From DATDOO01 sp035293245 (GTDB lineage: Bacteria; Pseudomonadota; Gammaproteobacteria; Methylococcales; Methylococcaceae): a stretch of 42,764 bases of DNA. Numbering within the stretch: position 1 is the stretch's first letter; each line of letters opens with the position of its first letter. The notes beneath the pieces were generated by a model. It was not told the origin of the DNA. It was given only the letters and a program-made list of their open reading frames with translations, and searched no databases. Positions 18,433 through 28,224 of this stretch are shown here, piece after piece. The stretch spans positions 1-42,764 of the forward strand of contig DATDOO010000361.1 in the NCBI GenBank assembly GCA_035293245.1, read 5' to 3'. A program made the translations under genes and the position numbers.

Positions 18433-19079
18433 CACTTCACCGCCACCTCGGATACGCCGAGATCGTCGATTTTCATATCCAGCACGGCGGAAAAGGCGCC
18501 GGAACCCTTGGCCTTGCGGTAGGCCTCCCGCGCCGCATCCGCCGAACCGAGCGCCGCCAGCGCGTCGCCGCGCAACTCCTCGTACTGGCTTTGATAGGTG
18601 CCGAGGCCGCCGGATTTCTCCGCCTCCTCGATGCGCTGGCGCGCCGCGTCGAACTCGCCATTCGCCAGCAGCAGTTCGATCAGCCGCAACCGGGCGATGT
18701 GCTTGTAGGAAGCATCCGCCTTGGACGACAACACGCCTTCCAGGGCCTGCTTGGCGCCGAGCATGTCGGCACGTTCGCTTTTCAGTTTCGCCAGCAGTAG
18801 CCGCCCGTACATGCCGTAAGCGCTGTCGCCGTATTCCTTCGCCAGACGCTCGCTCAATTGCAAGGCGGACTCGCTCTTTTTTTCGTTCATTGCCAGCAGC
18901 GTCTGCTGAAACAAAGCCGATGCCTGCTGGCTGATGCGGAGTTGGCGCTCCCGCCAGAAATTCCATCCCATGATCAGGATGACGCCCAGAACAACGCCGG
19001 TCACCACGGCGCGGCCGTTTTCCTTCCACCATTTCTTGATGGCTTCGAGTTGTTCTTCTTCGGAATTGTAGATTTCCAC
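18432..19079 (-). CDS. yfgM: YfgM-family inner-membrane tetratricopeptide protein
   Basis: The 215-residue protein has a cytoplasmic N-terminus (EEEQLEAIKKWWKENG), one membrane anchor (about 23-42) and a periplasmic TPR-like domain. In E. coli YfgM works with PpiD at the SecYEG translocon and helps periplasmic folding. The GTG start at 19079 has GAGG five bases upstream; the frame is open further 5' but overlaps hisS. It lies 20 bp after hisS and overlaps bamB by four bases. Confidence 0.9.
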   Translation of the reverse strand: MEIYNSEEEQLEAIKKWWKENGRAVVTGVVLGVILIMGWNFWRERQLRISQQASALFQQTLLAMNEKKSESALQLSERLAKEYGDSAYGMYGRLLLAKLKSERADMLGAKQALEGVLSSKADASYKHIARLRLIELLLANGEFDAARQRIEEAEKSGGLGTYQSQYEELRGDALAALGSADAAREAYRKAKGSGAFSAVLDMKIDDLGVSEVAVK

Positions 19080-19099
19080 GTTGACCTCTTTCGCGCCCT

Positions 19100-20380
19100 T
19101 CAGGGAGTTTGTTGAATCAGTTCCGCCAGAAAACCGGACAGGAGATCGCCTTCCGGCAGGGTCACCTGCTCGCCGTCGCCGCGCAACGGCTTGACGCCAA
19201 CCGTTCCGGCACGGACCTCGTCGTCGCCGAGAATCAGGGCTGCCTGCGCGCCGCTCTTGTCCGCGCGCCGGAACTGCGCCTTGAAACCGCCGCCGCCGCA
19301 ATGGGCGACCAGCCGCAGGTCCGGCAGTTGGTCGCGCAGGCGCTCGGCGAGCAACAGGCCGTGCTGCTGCGCGTCCGTGCCGGCGAGGATCAGGTAGGCA
19401 TGGGGCAACGGCAGAGGCAATTCGCGGCCTTCCAAGAGGGCGAGCAGCCTCTCCATCCCTAAAGCGAAACCGATGGCATGGGATGCCTTTTCGCCCAGTT
19501 GCTCGATCAGGCCGTCGTAGCGCCCACCCGCGCACACCGTGCCTTGCGCGCCCAGTTCGTCGGTGATCCACTCGAACACGGTGCGCCCGTAGTAGTCCAG
19601 ACCGCGCACCAGCCGCGGATTGACCTCGTAGTCCACGCCCGCCCGGTCGAGGATTTCGGTCAGCGCCTGGAAGTGCCGCGCGGACTCCTCGCCGAGATAA
19701 TCGCTCAATGCGGGCGCGGAGGCGATCACCTCGCGCATGTCCGGATTCTTGCTGTCCAGGATGCGCAAGGGATTGGTGTTCAGACGGCGCAGGCTATCGT
19801 CGTCCAGACGTTCCCGGTGGCCGTCCAGGTACGCGACCAGCGCTTCGCGGTACACCAGCCGCTCCTCGGTCGTGCCCAGCGTGTTCAACTCCAAGCGCAA
19901 CTGTTTGTCGATGCCCAGCGTCCGCCACAGCCGCCGCGTCAGCAGGATCAGTTCCGCGTCGATGTCCGGCCCCGGCAGGCCGTAAGCTTCGACGCCCAAT
20001 TGATAGAACTGGCGGTAGCGGCCCTTCTGCGGCCGCTCATGGCGAAACATCGGCCCCGCGTACCACAGGCGGCGCACCTGGTTGTGCAGCAGGCCGTGCT
20101 CGATGCAGGCGCGCAGGCAGCCCGCGGTGCCTTCCGGACGCAGGGTCAGGGAATCGCCGTTGCGGTCCTCGAAGGTGTACATTTCCTTTTCGACGATGTC
20201 GGTCACTTCGCCGATGGAACGGCTGAACAGCTCGGTTTTCTCCACCAGCGGCGGACGGATTTCCTCATAGCCGTATCCCGCCAAAATCTGGCGCAGCACG
20301 CCTTCCACCCACCCCCAGCGCGCGGTCTGCTCCGGCAGAATGTCGTGCATGCCGCGTATGGCCTGGATCCGGTTGCTCAT
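19100..20380 (-). CDS. hisS: histidyl-tRNA synthetase
   Basis: HisRS charges tRNA-His. The 426-residue protein has class II landmarks: GMHDILP at the N-terminus, [17 protein letters not shown] (motif 2 region), the histidine-specific [15 protein letters not shown] (HisA motif) and a C-terminal anticodon-binding domain with [17 protein letters not shown]. Start Met is taken from [13 protein letters not shown]. No clear ribosome-binding site is present, and the frame is open upstream into pilW. In many gammaproteobacteria rodZ and ispG separate hisS from pilW; here they are adjacent, 44 bp apart. Confidence 0.97.
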   Translation of the reverse strand: MSNRIQAIRGMHDILPEQTARWGWVEGVLRQILAGYGYEEIRPPLVEKTELFSRSIGEVTDIVEKEMYTFEDRNGDSLTLRPEGTAGCLRACIEHGLLHNQVRRLWYAGPMFRHERPQKGRYRQFYQLGVEAYGLPGPDIDAELILLTRRLWRTLGIDKQLRLELNTLGTTEERLVYREALVAYLDGHRERLDDDSLRRLNTNPLRILDSKNPDMREVIASAPALSDYLGEESARHFQALTEILDRAGVDYEVNPRLVRGLDYYGRTVFEWITDELGAQGTVCAGGRYDGLIEQLGEKASHAIGFALGMERLLALLEGRELPLPLPHAYLILAGTDAQQHGLLLAERLRDQLPDLRLVAHCGGGGFKAQFRRADKSGAQAALILGDDEVRAGTVGVKPLRGDGEQVTLPEGDLLSGFLAELIQQTP

Positions 20381-20424
20381 GGTGATGCGAAAGGTGATCT
20401 GCGGAAGAAAGGAAGGCGTCCGGG

Positions 20425-21180
20425 TTACTTGCCCGGGAATTGCTGCCGGCTCAGGTCCGTTTCCGGCGCGTTGGGAAACCGGGAGTGCAGTTGCTGAAGA
20501 TAATCGTGCCGGGAGCGCTCGTTGCCCAGCGCCTCTTCGATCCGCACCGCCAGCCACAAGGTTTCGGCGTTATGCGGCGTCCCCACCGTGTAACGCTGCA
20601 AAAAAGCGCGGGCTTTCATGTAATCCTGGCTGGCGAAGCTGACCTGCGCCATTTCCAGCAAGGCTGGGGAAAACGCCGGCTGCTGGTCGATCGCCTGGCG
20701 GAACGCCTGCTCGGCTTCCGCCATCCGACCTGCGGTCTTGTAGCAGATACCCAGATTGGTTTGTGCAACCCATGGGTGTCCATAGAGGTTGGAATTCAGA
20801 ACACCCAGCAAGAGCTGGACGCCTTCTTCCTGTTCGCCGTGCAAGCACAGGAATTTGCTGTAATTGTTGACGGCAGCGTAATTGGCTTCGTTCAGGCTGA
20901 CCGCACGCTTGTAGTGCTTGCGGGCTTCGTCGGGCTTGTTCAGGCGCTCCTGCAGCACCGCCATGGCGTTATGCGCTTCGCTGTTGCCTGAATCGAAGTC
21001 CAGGGCGCGCTCGAAATCCTGCAGCGCCAGATCCAGGCGCCCGTCTTCCATGTAGCGCACGCCTTTGCGCGTGAACACGTCGGAAGCCTTGGCGTTTTCT
21101 TCGGCGCGACTCGGACCGTCGCTGGAGCAGGCCGCAAGCAAGGCGAGCAGTGCCAGACCCCACCGCCGGAAAAGTGTCAT
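20425..21180 (-). CDS. pilW: type IV pilus biogenesis lipoprotein PilW (PilF)
   Basis: The 251-residue lipoprotein has a short signal ([15 protein letters not shown], Cys18) and about six TPR repeats, for example [20 protein letters not shown]. PilW/PilF is the pilotin that places the PilQ secretin in the outer membrane and stabilises pili. It overlaps the rlmN stop by four bases (ATGA), the usual arrangement in gammaproteobacteria with type IV pili. The pilU gene in this window supports a functional pilus. Confidence 0.92.
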   Translation of the reverse strand: MTLFRRWGLALLALLAACSSDGPSRAEENAKASDVFTRKGVRYMEDGRLDLALQDFERALDFDSGNSEAHNAMAVLQERLNKPDEARKHYKRAVSLNEANYAAVNNYSKFLCLHGEQEEGVQLLLGVLNSNLYGHPWVAQTNLGICYKTAGRMAEAEQAFRQAIDQQPAFSPALLEMAQVSFASQDYMKARAFLQRYTVGTPHNAETLWLAVRIEEALGNERSRHDYLQQLHSRFPNAPETDLSRQQFPGK

Positions 21181-22283
21181 GCCGACTCCGCGACTTGCAA
21201 ACGCATAGTCCGCCGGCTCCGATCCGCCACCTTGCCGACCAGTTGACCGCAGGCGGCGTTGATGTCGTCGCCGCGCCTCTTGCGGATCATGGTAATCAGG
21301 CCGGCGTTTATGAGTAACGTCTGGAAGTGTTCGATCGCGTCCGGCGTGGAGCAGCGGTAACTCGTGCCGGGGAAGGGATTGAACGGAATCAGGTTGACCT
21401 TGGCCGGTACATCGCGCAGAAGCCGCTGCAACGCCCGGGCGTGCGCAGAAGTGTCGTTGACGCCGTCCAGCATGACGTATTCGAAAGTGATCTTGCGCCG
21501 CCCCTCCCGGTCCAGGTAGCGCTTGCAGGCGGCCATCAATTCGGCGATGGGATACTTGCGGTTGATCGGCACCAGCACGTCGCGCAACGCATCGTCCGTG
21601 GCGTGCAGCGATACGGCCAGACTCACGTCGCAGGCCTCGCGCAGCCGGTCCATCGCCGGAACCACGCCGGATGTGCTCAAGGTGACGCGACGTTTCGACA
21701 ATCCGTAGGCGAAATCGTCCAGCATGAGGCGGATGGCGCTAACCACATGGTCGAAATTGAGCAACGGCTCGCCCATGCCCATCAGCACCACGTTGCCGAT
21801 ACGGTTGTTTTCCCCTTCCCCAACCAGACGCTGCGCCAGCCAGAGCTGGCCGACGATCTCGGCGGTCGTCAGGTTGCGGTTGAATCCTTGCCGGGCCGTC
21901 GAGCAGAACGAGCAATTCAGGGCGCACCCCACCTGGGAGGAGACGCACAGGGTATTGCGGTTCTCCTCGGGAATGAAAACGGTCTCGATGCGATTGCCGT
22001 CATCGAGTTGCAACAGCCACTTGCGGGTACCGTCCGTAGAAGCCTGCTCCAGAACCACCTCGGGCGGTCGGATTTCCGAAATCAGGCCCAGGCGGGTACG
22101 GAGCGGCTTGCTGAGATTGCTCATTTCCTCGAAAGCGCCCAAGCCGCGCTGATGCATCCACTGCAACACTTGCCCCGCCCGGAACGGTTTTTCGTCCAGA
22201 TCGGCGAAAAACCGCTGCAAGCCCTGCCGGTCGAAATCCAGCAGGTTGACTTTTCCTTCAGCGAAGGCGGGGGCAAAGCTCAT
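21177..22283 (-). CDS. rlmN: dual-specificity rRNA/tRNA methyltransferase RlmN
   Basis: RlmN is a radical SAM enzyme that makes 2-methyladenosine at A2503 of 23S rRNA and at A37 of some tRNAs. The 368-residue protein has the cluster motif CALNCSFC (Cys120, 124, 127), MGMGEPLLN and the methyl-carrying Cys345 in INAACGQL. The start ATG lies 26 bases inside the 3' end of ndk; no later ATG or GTG fits the conserved N-terminal domain. It is coupled to pilW by a four-base overlap. Confidence 0.96.
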   Translation of the reverse strand: MSFAPAFAEGKVNLLDFDRQGLQRFFADLDEKPFRAGQVLQWMHQRGLGAFEEMSNLSKPLRTRLGLISEIRPPEVVLEQASTDGTRKWLLQLDDGNRIETVFIPEENRNTLCVSSQVGCALNCSFCSTARQGFNRNLTTAEIVGQLWLAQRLVGEGENNRIGNVVLMGMGEPLLNFDHVVSAIRLMLDDFAYGLSKRRVTLSTSGVVPAMDRLREACDVSLAVSLHATDDALRDVLVPINRKYPIAELMAACKRYLDREGRRKITFEYVMLDGVNDTSAHARALQRLLRDVPAKVNLIPFNPFPGTSYRCSTPDAIEHFQTLLINAGLITMIRKRRGDDINAACGQLVGKVADRSRRTMRLQVAESA

Positions 22284-22689
22284 TTTGACTGAAGAAATAA
22301 GCGATTTCTTGAGCCGCCGTCTCCGCGGCGTCGGAGCCGTGCACGGCGTTCTCGTCGATGCTGTCGGCAAAATCGGCGCGAATCGTGCCCGGCGCGGCCT
22401 TCTTGGGATCGGTTGCGCCCATGAGGTCGCGGTGGGTAGCAATGGCGTTCTCGCCCTCCAACACCTGCACGATCACCGGACCGGTAATCATGAAATCCAC
22501 CAGAGCCTTGAAGAAGGGACGCTCGCGGTGCACGGCGTAAAAACCCTCGGCCTGCGCCCGGGTCAGTTGCATCATCCGCGCCGCCACAATGCGAAGCCCG
22601 GCCTTTTCGAAACGGCTGTATATTTCGCCGATCACGTTCTTGGCCACGGCATCCGGCTTGATGATGGATAAAGTACGTTCAATCGCCAT
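22258..22689 (-). CDS. ndk: nucleoside diphosphate kinase
   Basis: Ndk balances (d)NTP pools by transferring the gamma-phosphate from ATP through a phosphohistidine. The 143-residue protein shows [12 protein letters not shown] at the start and the active-site NAVHGSD with His117, ending in ELCPRLR as expected for the family. It is the first gene of the minus-strand run and its 3' end overlaps rlmN by 26 bases. The ribosome-binding site is weak (GGAG about 11 bases upstream). Confidence 0.97.
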   Translation of the reverse strand: MAIERTLSIIKPDAVAKNVIGEIYSRFEKAGLRIVAARMMQLTRAQAEGFYAVHRERPFFKALVDFMITGPVIVQVLEGENAIATHRDLMGATDPKKAAPGTIRADFADSIDENAVHGSDAAETAAQEIAYFFSQNELCPRLR

Positions 22690-22874
22690 GTTGAGGGTGA
22701 CTCCACTGCAGTAAGGGTTGCATCAAGAGAACACGGATCACATTGATATAGGGAATCCGCGCATGGAAAATTCAATTTATAAGTTTATCCTGTTCGGGCA
22801 AGCACGAACAAGGCGGATACCCGGAGCCTCTGGTCAACGCCGCAAATCTTGTTTAAAATTTCGTTTTTTCAAGC

Positions 22875-22950
22875 GGGCCATTAGCTCAGTTGGTAGAGCA
22901 GCGGACTCTTAATCCGTTTGTCGTAGGTTCGACCCCTACATGGCCCACCA
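22875..22950 (+). tRNA. tRNA-Lys (anticodon CTT)
   Basis: The 76-base gene folds into a full cloverleaf. The acceptor stem GGGCCAT pairs with ATGGCCC, the D arm is TAGCTCAGTTGGTAGAGCA, and the anticodon stem GCGGA/TCCGT encloses the loop CTCTTAA. The anticodon CTT is at 22908-22910 and reads AAG. The T arm contains GGTTCGACCC, and CCA is encoded. It closely resembles E. coli tRNA-Lys except for the anticodon and parts of the stems. It stands alone, followed at once by a strong terminator. Confidence 0.97.
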
Positions 22951-22958
22951 GGCAAATT

Positions 22959-22988
22959 AAAGGCTTACAGCGATGTAAGCCTTTTTTT
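22959..22988 (+). terminator. rho-independent terminator of tRNA-Lys
   Basis: An 11-base stem (AAAGGCTTACA paired with TGTAAGCCTTT) with a GCGA tetraloop is followed by an uninterrupted run of T. It begins nine bases after the tRNA CCA end, so it closes the tRNA transcript. Confidence 0.93.
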
Positions 22989-23079
22989 CTTGCCGACGCC
23001 CCGCCCGCCAACACCCTTTTTCCGGCCTAACCGGCCAAGCCCCTCGCGAATCGCCACAGGGGTCTCCCGGAGTCTCACG

Positions 23080-23832
23080 ATGAACGATGGACAACTGCTC
23101 CGCTACAGCCGCCAGTTGATGTTGCCGCAAATCGACGTGGCGGGTCAGGAAAAATTGCTGGCCAGCCGGATACTGATCATCGGCGCGGGAGGACTGGGAT
23201 CGCCTGCGGCGCTGTATCTGACCGCCGCAGGCATCGGGGAACTGGTGATTTGCGATGACGACACGGTGGATTTGTCCAACCTGCAGCGCCAGATTCTGCA
23301 CGACAGCAGCCGGCTCGGCTGGAACAAGGCGGAATCGGCCCGCTGGATACTGGAGCGCGTCAACCCGGACTCGCGGATTGTCCCGATCGACCGGCGCCTG
23401 CAAGGAGTGGAACTCGATCGGGAGGCGGCACGGGCCGATGTGGTGCTGGACTGTTCGGACAATTTTCCGACGCGTTTCGCGGTCAATGCGGCCTGCGTCA
23501 AAACGGGAACGCCGCTGGTCTCGGGCGCGGTAATCCGCTTCGAAGGCCAACTCGCCGTGTTCACTCCGGGAACGGGGGAAAGTCCCTGTTACCGCTGCCT
23601 GTATCCGGAAGGAAACGACGAGGCCGAGGCCAACTGCGTGCGCAATGGCATTGTGGCGCCACTACCGGGCATCATCGGCAGTTTGCAAGCCTTGGAAGCG
23701 ATCAAGCTGCTCCTAAAACTGGGCGCCGTTTCCAGCGGCCGATTACAGCTCTTCGACGCGCTGACGCTGGAATGGCGGGAAATGAAATTCGCCCGCGCTC
23801 AGGACTGCCCCGTTTGTAAAAAACAGACTTGA
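23080..23832 (+). CDS. MoeB/ThiF/HesA-family adenylyltransferase
   Basis: The 250-residue E1-like enzyme has nucleotide-binding GAGGLGS (35-41), LSNLQRQ (66-72), a catalytic-type cysteine at 186 in NCVRNGIVAPLPG, and two zinc CxxC pairs (Cys170/173 and Cys243/246). It should adenylate the C-terminal Gly-Gly of a ubiquitin-like sulfur carrier such as MoaD or ThiS. It lacks a C-terminal rhodanese domain. MoeB versus ThiF cannot be decided because no carrier gene lies beside it. The ATG at 23080 has GGAG seven bases upstream. A strong promoter for the next gene overlaps its last codons. Confidence 0.88.
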   Translation: MNDGQLLRYSRQLMLPQIDVAGQEKLLASRILIIGAGGLGSPAALYLTAAGIGELVICDDDTVDLSNLQRQILHDSSRLGWNKAESARWILERVNPDSRIVPIDRRLQGVELDREAARADVVLDCSDNFPTRFAVNAACVKTGTPLVSGAVIRFEGQLAVFTPGTGESPCYRCLYPEGNDEAEANCVRNGIVAPLPGIIGSLQALEAIKLLLKLGAVSSGRLQLFDALTLEWREMKFARAQDCPVCKKQT

Positions 23833-23856
23833 CATGCCCCACTTCCTCTGTATGAT
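23829..23856 (+). promoter_or_regulatory. strong sigma-70 promoter for the 42-aa protein
   Basis: TTGACA (23829-23834) is a perfect -35, and TATGAT (23851-23856) matches five of six -10 bases, with a 16-base spacer. It overlaps the stop codon of the MoeB-like gene. Transcription should start near 23863 and give a leader of about 130 bases. It is the best-matching promoter I can see in the window. Confidence 0.75.
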
Positions 23857-23862
23857 TTTGAA

Positions 23863-23992
23863 TTCTGAACCATGCCTACCGTTTGGGGTTTTAGGTCGAA
23901 AGCGGCGATGAATCTCGGGGGCAACGTCAGAACTACTTACTAAAAAGTCGTTTTTTCCAACCCATATATTATTAGAGAAGGTAGGTTACGAA
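23863..23992 (+). promoter_or_regulatory. structured 5' leader of the 42-aa gene
   Basis: TTCTGA (23863-23868) can pair with TCAGAA (23927-23932). CCTACC (23875-23880) can pair with GGTAGG (23980-23985), which covers the ribosome-binding site region AGAAGG-TAGG. An ACTT/AAGT mini-hairpin with a T run (about 23934-23956) lies between. The leader could therefore hide or expose the start site. I do not recognise a known riboswitch class. A 23-codon reading frame (23872-23943, MPTVWGFRSKAA...) starts nearly at the transcript end but has no ribosome-binding site. Confidence 0.35.
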
Positions 23993-24121
23993 ATGGGAGC
24001 AATTCTCGAACTGACTGAAAAGTTGAAAGAACCGAGCGGCATCATTGGCGCCATCGTGATCATCGCAGTCGCCGCGTTCTTTATCCGCTGGGTTTTCACC
24101 GATCAGGAGCCGAAGAACTAA
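23993..24121 (+). CDS. 42-aa single-pass membrane protein
   Basis: This short gene encodes a 42-residue protein. It has a charged amphipathic start (ELTEKLKEPSG), one membrane segment of about 18 residues (IIGAIVIIAVAAFFIRWVF) and a short charged tail (TDQEPKN). I do not recognise the family; it is built like the small accessory subunits of respiratory or transport complexes. A near-consensus promoter, a folded leader and a perfect terminator bracket it alone, which points to a real, abundant single-gene transcript. AGAAGG lies 11 bases before the ATG. The neighbours give no clear functional clue. Confidence 0.7.
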   Translation: MGAILELTEKLKEPSGIIGAIVIIAVAAFFIRWVFTDQEPKN

Positions 24122-24148
24122 TCTATAGTTCTTCCCCACCGTTTCCGG

Positions 24149-24184
24149 GCAGGTGAGATGCGTTGGCGTTTCACCTGCTTTTTT
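24149..24184 (+). terminator. rho-independent terminator after the 42-aa gene
   Basis: A perfect eight-base stem, GCAGGTGA (24149-24156) with TCACCTGC (24171-24178), is followed by six T. It lies 27 bases after the stop codon and closes a one-gene transcript. Confidence 0.9.
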
Positions 24185-24337
24185 GTGCGCGTCGCTTCCA
24201 GCGCGCTCGATCTCCCCCTGCGCAGTTACGGTTTCGCCACTTGGCCGAAAACCGGCCTCTACGGAACACCGCTCGATTCCATCGCTTAACGTGATTTGTG
24301 ATACCTTATGCCGCCTTATTTTGGGGGTGGCAGACCA

Positions 24338-24754
24338 GTGAAAACGCGCGTCAAGTGGGTGGAAAACGCCTTGTTCGTGGGAGAAACCGGCAGCGGGCAT
24401 GTGGTGGCGATGGACGGACCCGCCGAAGGCGGCGGACACAATCTGGCGGCGCGTCCGATGGAAATGCTCCTCACCGGCATGGGCGGCTGCACGGCTTTCG
24501 ACGTGGTGGACATCCTGCGCAAGGGTCGGCATGAAATATCCGGCTGTGAGGTACGCGTGGACGCCGAACGCGCAGAAAGCATCCCCAAAGTTTTCACCAA
24601 GATCCACGTGCATTTTGTGATCAGCGGCCGCAACCTGGCGGAAAACGCCGTACAGCGCGCGGTGCAGCTTTCCGCGGAAAAATACTGCTCAGCGTCCATC
24701 ATGCTGGGAAAGACCGCCGAAATCACCCACGACTACGAAATCGTGGCGGTCTGA
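24338..24754 (+). CDS. OsmC-family peroxiredoxin-like protein
   Basis: The 138-residue protein has the OsmC/Ohr fold with both redox cysteines: Cys51 in [10 protein letters not shown] and Cys117 in AEKYCSAS. It is closest in pattern to the YhfA-type OsmC group, whose substrates are poorly known; other members reduce organic or fatty-acid hydroperoxides. I chose the GTG at 24338, preceded by a G-rich GGGGGTGG, because conserved sequence begins [10 protein letters not shown]. An ATG at 24308 would add ten residues of unlikely sequence. Confidence 0.88.
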   Translation: MKTRVKWVENALFVGETGSGHVVAMDGPAEGGGHNLAARPMEMLLTGMGGCTAFDVVDILRKGRHEISGCEVRVDAERAESIPKVFTKIHVHFVISGRNLAENAVQRAVQLSAEKYCSASIMLGKTAEITHDYEIVAV

Positions 24755-24828
24755 AACCGGTGGCAAGCGCTCACGTTTCAGACCGGCACTCCTTTTCGTC
24801 AACCTTCATCAGCGGAAATCCGACGTCG

Positions 24829-25623
24829 ATGGATAAATTGCAGCTCCATGGCTTCAACAATCTGACCAAATCGCTCAGTTTCAACATCTATGATGTGTGT
24901 TACGCCAAATCCGAAGTCGGGCAACGCCGCTACATCGAATACATCGACGAGGTCTACAACGCCAACCGGCTGACGCAGATCCTGACCGACGTGACCGCCA
25001 TCATCGGCGCGGAAATCCTCAACATCGCCCGCCAGGATTACGAACCGCAGGGCGCGAGCGTCACCATGCTGATTTCCGAGGGGCACGTCCCGGACTCCAT
25101 GACCAACACCGAAGCGCCCGGCCCCCTGCCGACCAGCGTGGTAGGACATCTGGACAAGAGCCACATCACCGTCCACACCTACCCGGAAAGCCATCCGCAC
25201 AACGGCATCAGCACTTTCCGGGCCGACATCGACGTATCCACCTGCGGACGCATTTCGCCGCTCAAGGCGCTCAATTATCTGATCCACAGCTTCGAGTCGG
25301 ACATCGTGATCATGGACTACCGCGTGCGCGGCTTCACTCGCGACATCAGCGGACAGAAGCACTACATCGACCACGAGATCACCTCCATCCAGAACTATAT
25401 CGCCGACGTGAACGCCGACCGCTACCAGATGATCGACGTGAACGTCTACCAGGAAAAAATCTTCCACACCAAGATGATCCTGAAGGATTTCAACCTGGAC
25501 AATTACCTGTTCGAGACCGACAAGGACGCCCTCACCCCGGAGGAGCGCCCCCTGGTGCAGAAGCAGCTGACGCAGGAAATGTCGGAAATCTTTTACGGAC
25601 GTAATTACAAGTTGCGCCGTTGA
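24829..25623 (+). CDS. speD: S-adenosylmethionine decarboxylase proenzyme
   Basis: SpeD makes decarboxylated SAM, the aminopropyl donor for spermidine. With the ATG at 24829 the protein has 264 residues, the same as E. coli SpeD. The self-cleavage site is visible as [14 protein letters not shown], where Ser111 becomes the pyruvoyl group, and Cys139 in STCGRIS matches the catalytic cysteine. The frame is open 23 codons upstream, but that part is not family-like. No speE (spermidine synthase) is adjacent. Confidence 0.95.
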   Translation: MDKLQLHGFNNLTKSLSFNIYDVCYAKSEVGQRRYIEYIDEVYNANRLTQILTDVTAIIGAEILNIARQDYEPQGASVTMLISEGHVPDSMTNTEAPGPLPTSVVGHLDKSHITVHTYPESHPHNGISTFRADIDVSTCGRISPLKALNYLIHSFESDIVIMDYRVRGFTRDISGQKHYIDHEITSIQNYIADVNADRYQMIDVNVYQEKIFHTKMILKDFNLDNYLFETDKDALTPEERPLVQKQLTQEMSEIFYGRNYKLRR

Positions 25624-25721
25624 ATCAGCCGGCTTCGTCCAGCACAGAGTCCTTTCCCTGACGGCGACATTCCCGCCGGAATGCAGTACCTTTTCCGCGT
25701 GATGGTTCCGCGGGAGGGGTC

Positions 25722-28082
25722 ATGAACGCATTCATACTCGAATTCAAAGACCTGGGGCTGGACGATGTGTCCCGGGTCGGCGGCAAAAACGCCTCGCTGG
25801 GGGAGATGATTCGCCAACTCTCCCGTTCAGGCGTGAGCGTGCCGGGCGGTTTCGCCACCACCTCCCACGCTTTCCGCGCGTTTCTTGCCCAGAACGGTCT
25901 GGACGAGCGCATCTGGGCCGAACTGGAACGGCTGGACGTGAACGACACGGCGAACCTCGCCGCCACGGGCACCAGAATTCGCCAGTGGATGCTGGACACG
26001 CCCTTCCCCATGACCCTGCAACTGGCTATTTCCGGAGCCTACCGCAAGCTGGAAAAGCGGGGCGGAGCCGGTCTGTCCGTGGCGGTGCGTTCTTCCGCGA
26101 CGGCGGAAGATCTGCCCGGCGCTTCGTTCGCGGGCCAGCAGGAGACCTACCTCAACGTGCTCGGCCTCGACGCGGTGCTCCTTGCGGTCAAACGGGTCTT
26201 CGCCTCCCTGTTCAACGACCGCGCCATCGCCTATCGGGTGCACCAGGGCTTCGAGCACCGCAAGGTGGCCCTCTCCGCCGGAGTGCAGCGCATGATCCGC
26301 AGCGATCTGGCCACCAGCGGCGTCCTGTTCACCCTGGATACCGAATCGGGCTTCCGCGATGCAGTATTCATCAACGCCAGCTACGGCTTGGGCGAAATGG
26401 TGGTGCAAGGCGCGGTCGACCCCGACGAGTTCTACGTCTACAAGCCTACCCTGGCCGCCGGAAAGCACGCGGTGCTGCAGCGCAACCTGGGCAAGAAGGC
26501 GGCGAAGATGATTTACGGCGACCACGAGGCCACCCGCGTCGTCGACACCCCCGAAAACGAGCGGCGGCGCTTTTCCCTCAGCGACGCGGAAGCCGAGGAA
26601 CTGGCGCGACTGGGCGTCGCCATCGAGCGGCATTACGGCCGGCCGATGGATGTCGAGTGGGCCAAGGACGGGCTGGACGGCAGGCTTTACATCGTCCAGG
26701 CCCGACCGGAAACAGTGGAAAGCCGTACCCAACGGGTCATCGAGCGCTTCCAGCTCAAGGGCGAGTCCACCGTACTGGCTCAAGGCCGTAGCGTGGGCCA
26801 CAAGATCGGCTGCGGCGCAGCCAGGGTCATCGCTTCGGTCCGCGACATGGAGCAAGTGCAAAACGGGGACGTGCTGGTCACCGACATGACCGACCCGGAC
26901 TGGGAGCCGATCATGAAGCGCGCCGCCGCCATCGTCACCAATCGCGGCGGGCGCACCTGCCACGCCGCCATCGTCGCCCGCGAACTAGGCATCCCCGCCG
27001 TGGTGGGCTGCGGGGATGCCACGTCCAGCATTCCCCACGGTGACGCCGTCACCGTGTCTTGCGCCGAAGGCGATGCCGGCGTTATTTACGAAGGCACCCT
27101 GCCCTTCGACATACACAAGATCAATCTGGACGAGATGCCCAAACTCCCCGTCAAGATCATGATGAACGTGGGCAATCCGGAGCGCGCTTTCGCTTTCGCC
27201 GCCATCCCCAATGAAGGTGTCGGCCTGGCACGGCTGGAGTTCGTCATCGCCCGCTCCATCGGCATCCATCCCAAGGCGCTGCTGGAGTTCGACCGGCAAA
27301 GCGAGGACATCAAGCGCCGGATCGGGGAACGCATGGCCGGCTACACCGACCCGGTCAGTTTTTACGTGGACAAGCTGGCGGAAGGCATCGCCACCCTGGC
27401 CGCCGCTTTCGCGCCCAAGCCGGTGATCGTGCGCACTTCCGACTTCAAATCCAACGAATACGCCAATCTGCTGGGCGGCGAAGCCTACGAGCCCAAGGAA
27501 GAAAATCCCATGATCGGCTTTCGCGGCGCCTCCCGCTACGTGGCGGAATCGTTCCGCGACTGCTTCGAACTGGAATGCCGGGCGCTGAAAAAGGTCCGCG
27601 AGGACATGGGACTGGGCAACGTCTGGATCATGATCCCCTTCGTGCGCACGGTGGAAGAAGGCAGGGCCGTGGTGGAACTTCTGGCGCAAAACGGCCTCAG
27701 GCGCGGCGAGAACGGGCTGAAGGTCGTCATGATGTGCGAAATCCCCTCCAATCCCCTGCTGGCGGATGAGTTTCTTCAGTACTTCGACGGCTTCTCCATC
27801 GGCTCCAACGACCTCACCCAGTGCACCCTCGGCGTGGACCGCGATTCGGCCCTCGTCGCCGGCTCCTTCGACGAACGCAACGGCGCCGTAAAGGCCCTGC
27901 TGCATCTGGCCATCGAAGCCTGCCGGCGTAACCGTAAATACATCGGCATTTGCGGCCAGGGGCCTTCCGACCATCCCGACCTGGCCCTCTGGCTGATGGA
28001 GGAAGGCATCGAAAGCATGTCGCTGAATCCCGATACCGTGGTGGAAACCTGGATGTTCCTGGCGGCGCAACATCCCGCTTGA
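25722..28082 (+). CDS. ppsA: phosphoenolpyruvate synthase
   Basis: PpsA converts pyruvate, ATP and water to PEP, AMP and phosphate for gluconeogenesis. The 786-residue protein has the N-terminal ATP-grasp domain ([19 protein letters not shown]), the swivelling phosphohistidine domain with His414 in [13 protein letters not shown], and the C-terminal PEP/pyruvate barrel ([16 protein letters not shown], and [16 protein letters not shown] with the catalytic cysteine). A very good ribosome-binding site (GGGAGGGG) precedes the ATG. The PpsR regulator often found nearby is not in the window. Confidence 0.96.
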   Translation: MNAFILEFKDLGLDDVSRVGGKNASLGEMIRQLSRSGVSVPGGFATTSHAFRAFLAQNGLDERIWAELERLDVNDTANLAATGTRIRQWMLDTPFPMTLQLAISGAYRKLEKRGGAGLSVAVRSSATAEDLPGASFAGQQETYLNVLGLDAVLLAVKRVFASLFNDRAIAYRVHQGFEHRKVALSAGVQRMIRSDLATSGVLFTLDTESGFRDAVFINASYGLGEMVVQGAVDPDEFYVYKPTLAAGKHAVLQRNLGKKAAKMIYGDHEATRVVDTPENERRRFSLSDAEAEELARLGVAIERHYGRPMDVEWAKDGLDGRLYIVQARPETVESRTQRVIERFQLKGESTVLAQGRSVGHKIGCGAARVIASVRDMEQVQNGDVLVTDMTDPDWEPIMKRAAAIVTNRGGRTCHAAIVARELGIPAVVGCGDATSSIPHGDAVTVSCAEGDAGVIYEGTLPFDIHKINLDEMPKLPVKIMMNVGNPERAFAFAAIPNEGVGLARLEFVIARSIGIHPKALLEFDRQSEDIKRRIGERMAGYTDPVSFYVDKLAEGIATLAAAFAPKPVIVRTSDFKSNEYANLLGGEAYEPKEENPMIGFRGASRYVAESFRDCFELECRALKKVREDMGLGNVWIMIPFVRTVEEGRAVVELLAQNGLRRGENGLKVVMMCEIPSNPLLADEFLQYFDGFSIGSNDLTQCTLGVDRDSALVAGSFDERNGAVKALLHLAIEACRRNRKYIGICGQGPSDHPDLALWLMEEGIESMSLNPDTVVETWMFLAAQHPA

Positions 28083-28101
28083 CACGCCGCCGAAGATTCT
28101 A

Positions 28102-28131
28102 TTGAGCGCAATGGACTTTGGAGCTTAAAAT
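28102..28131 (+). promoter_or_regulatory. possible sigma-70 promoter of the response regulator gene
   Basis: TTGAGC (28102-28107) and TAAAAT (28126-28131) are 18 bases apart in the 142-base gap between ppsA and the regulator gene. Each box matches consensus at four to five positions. This would give the regulator its own transcript with a leader of about 85 bases. Confidence 0.4.
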
Positions 28132-28224
28132 TACCAACCAAGTCTTTCCGCCACGAACTCAGGGAATAGGGCGGCTTGTTGCACGCAAACGGCGCAATAA
28201 CTCCAACAGGGCTGATTCGAAGCA

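Noticed and set aside
26985..28085. A 366-codon minus-strand frame in ppsA
   Set aside because: Shadow of the PEP synthase coding strand, without motifs.
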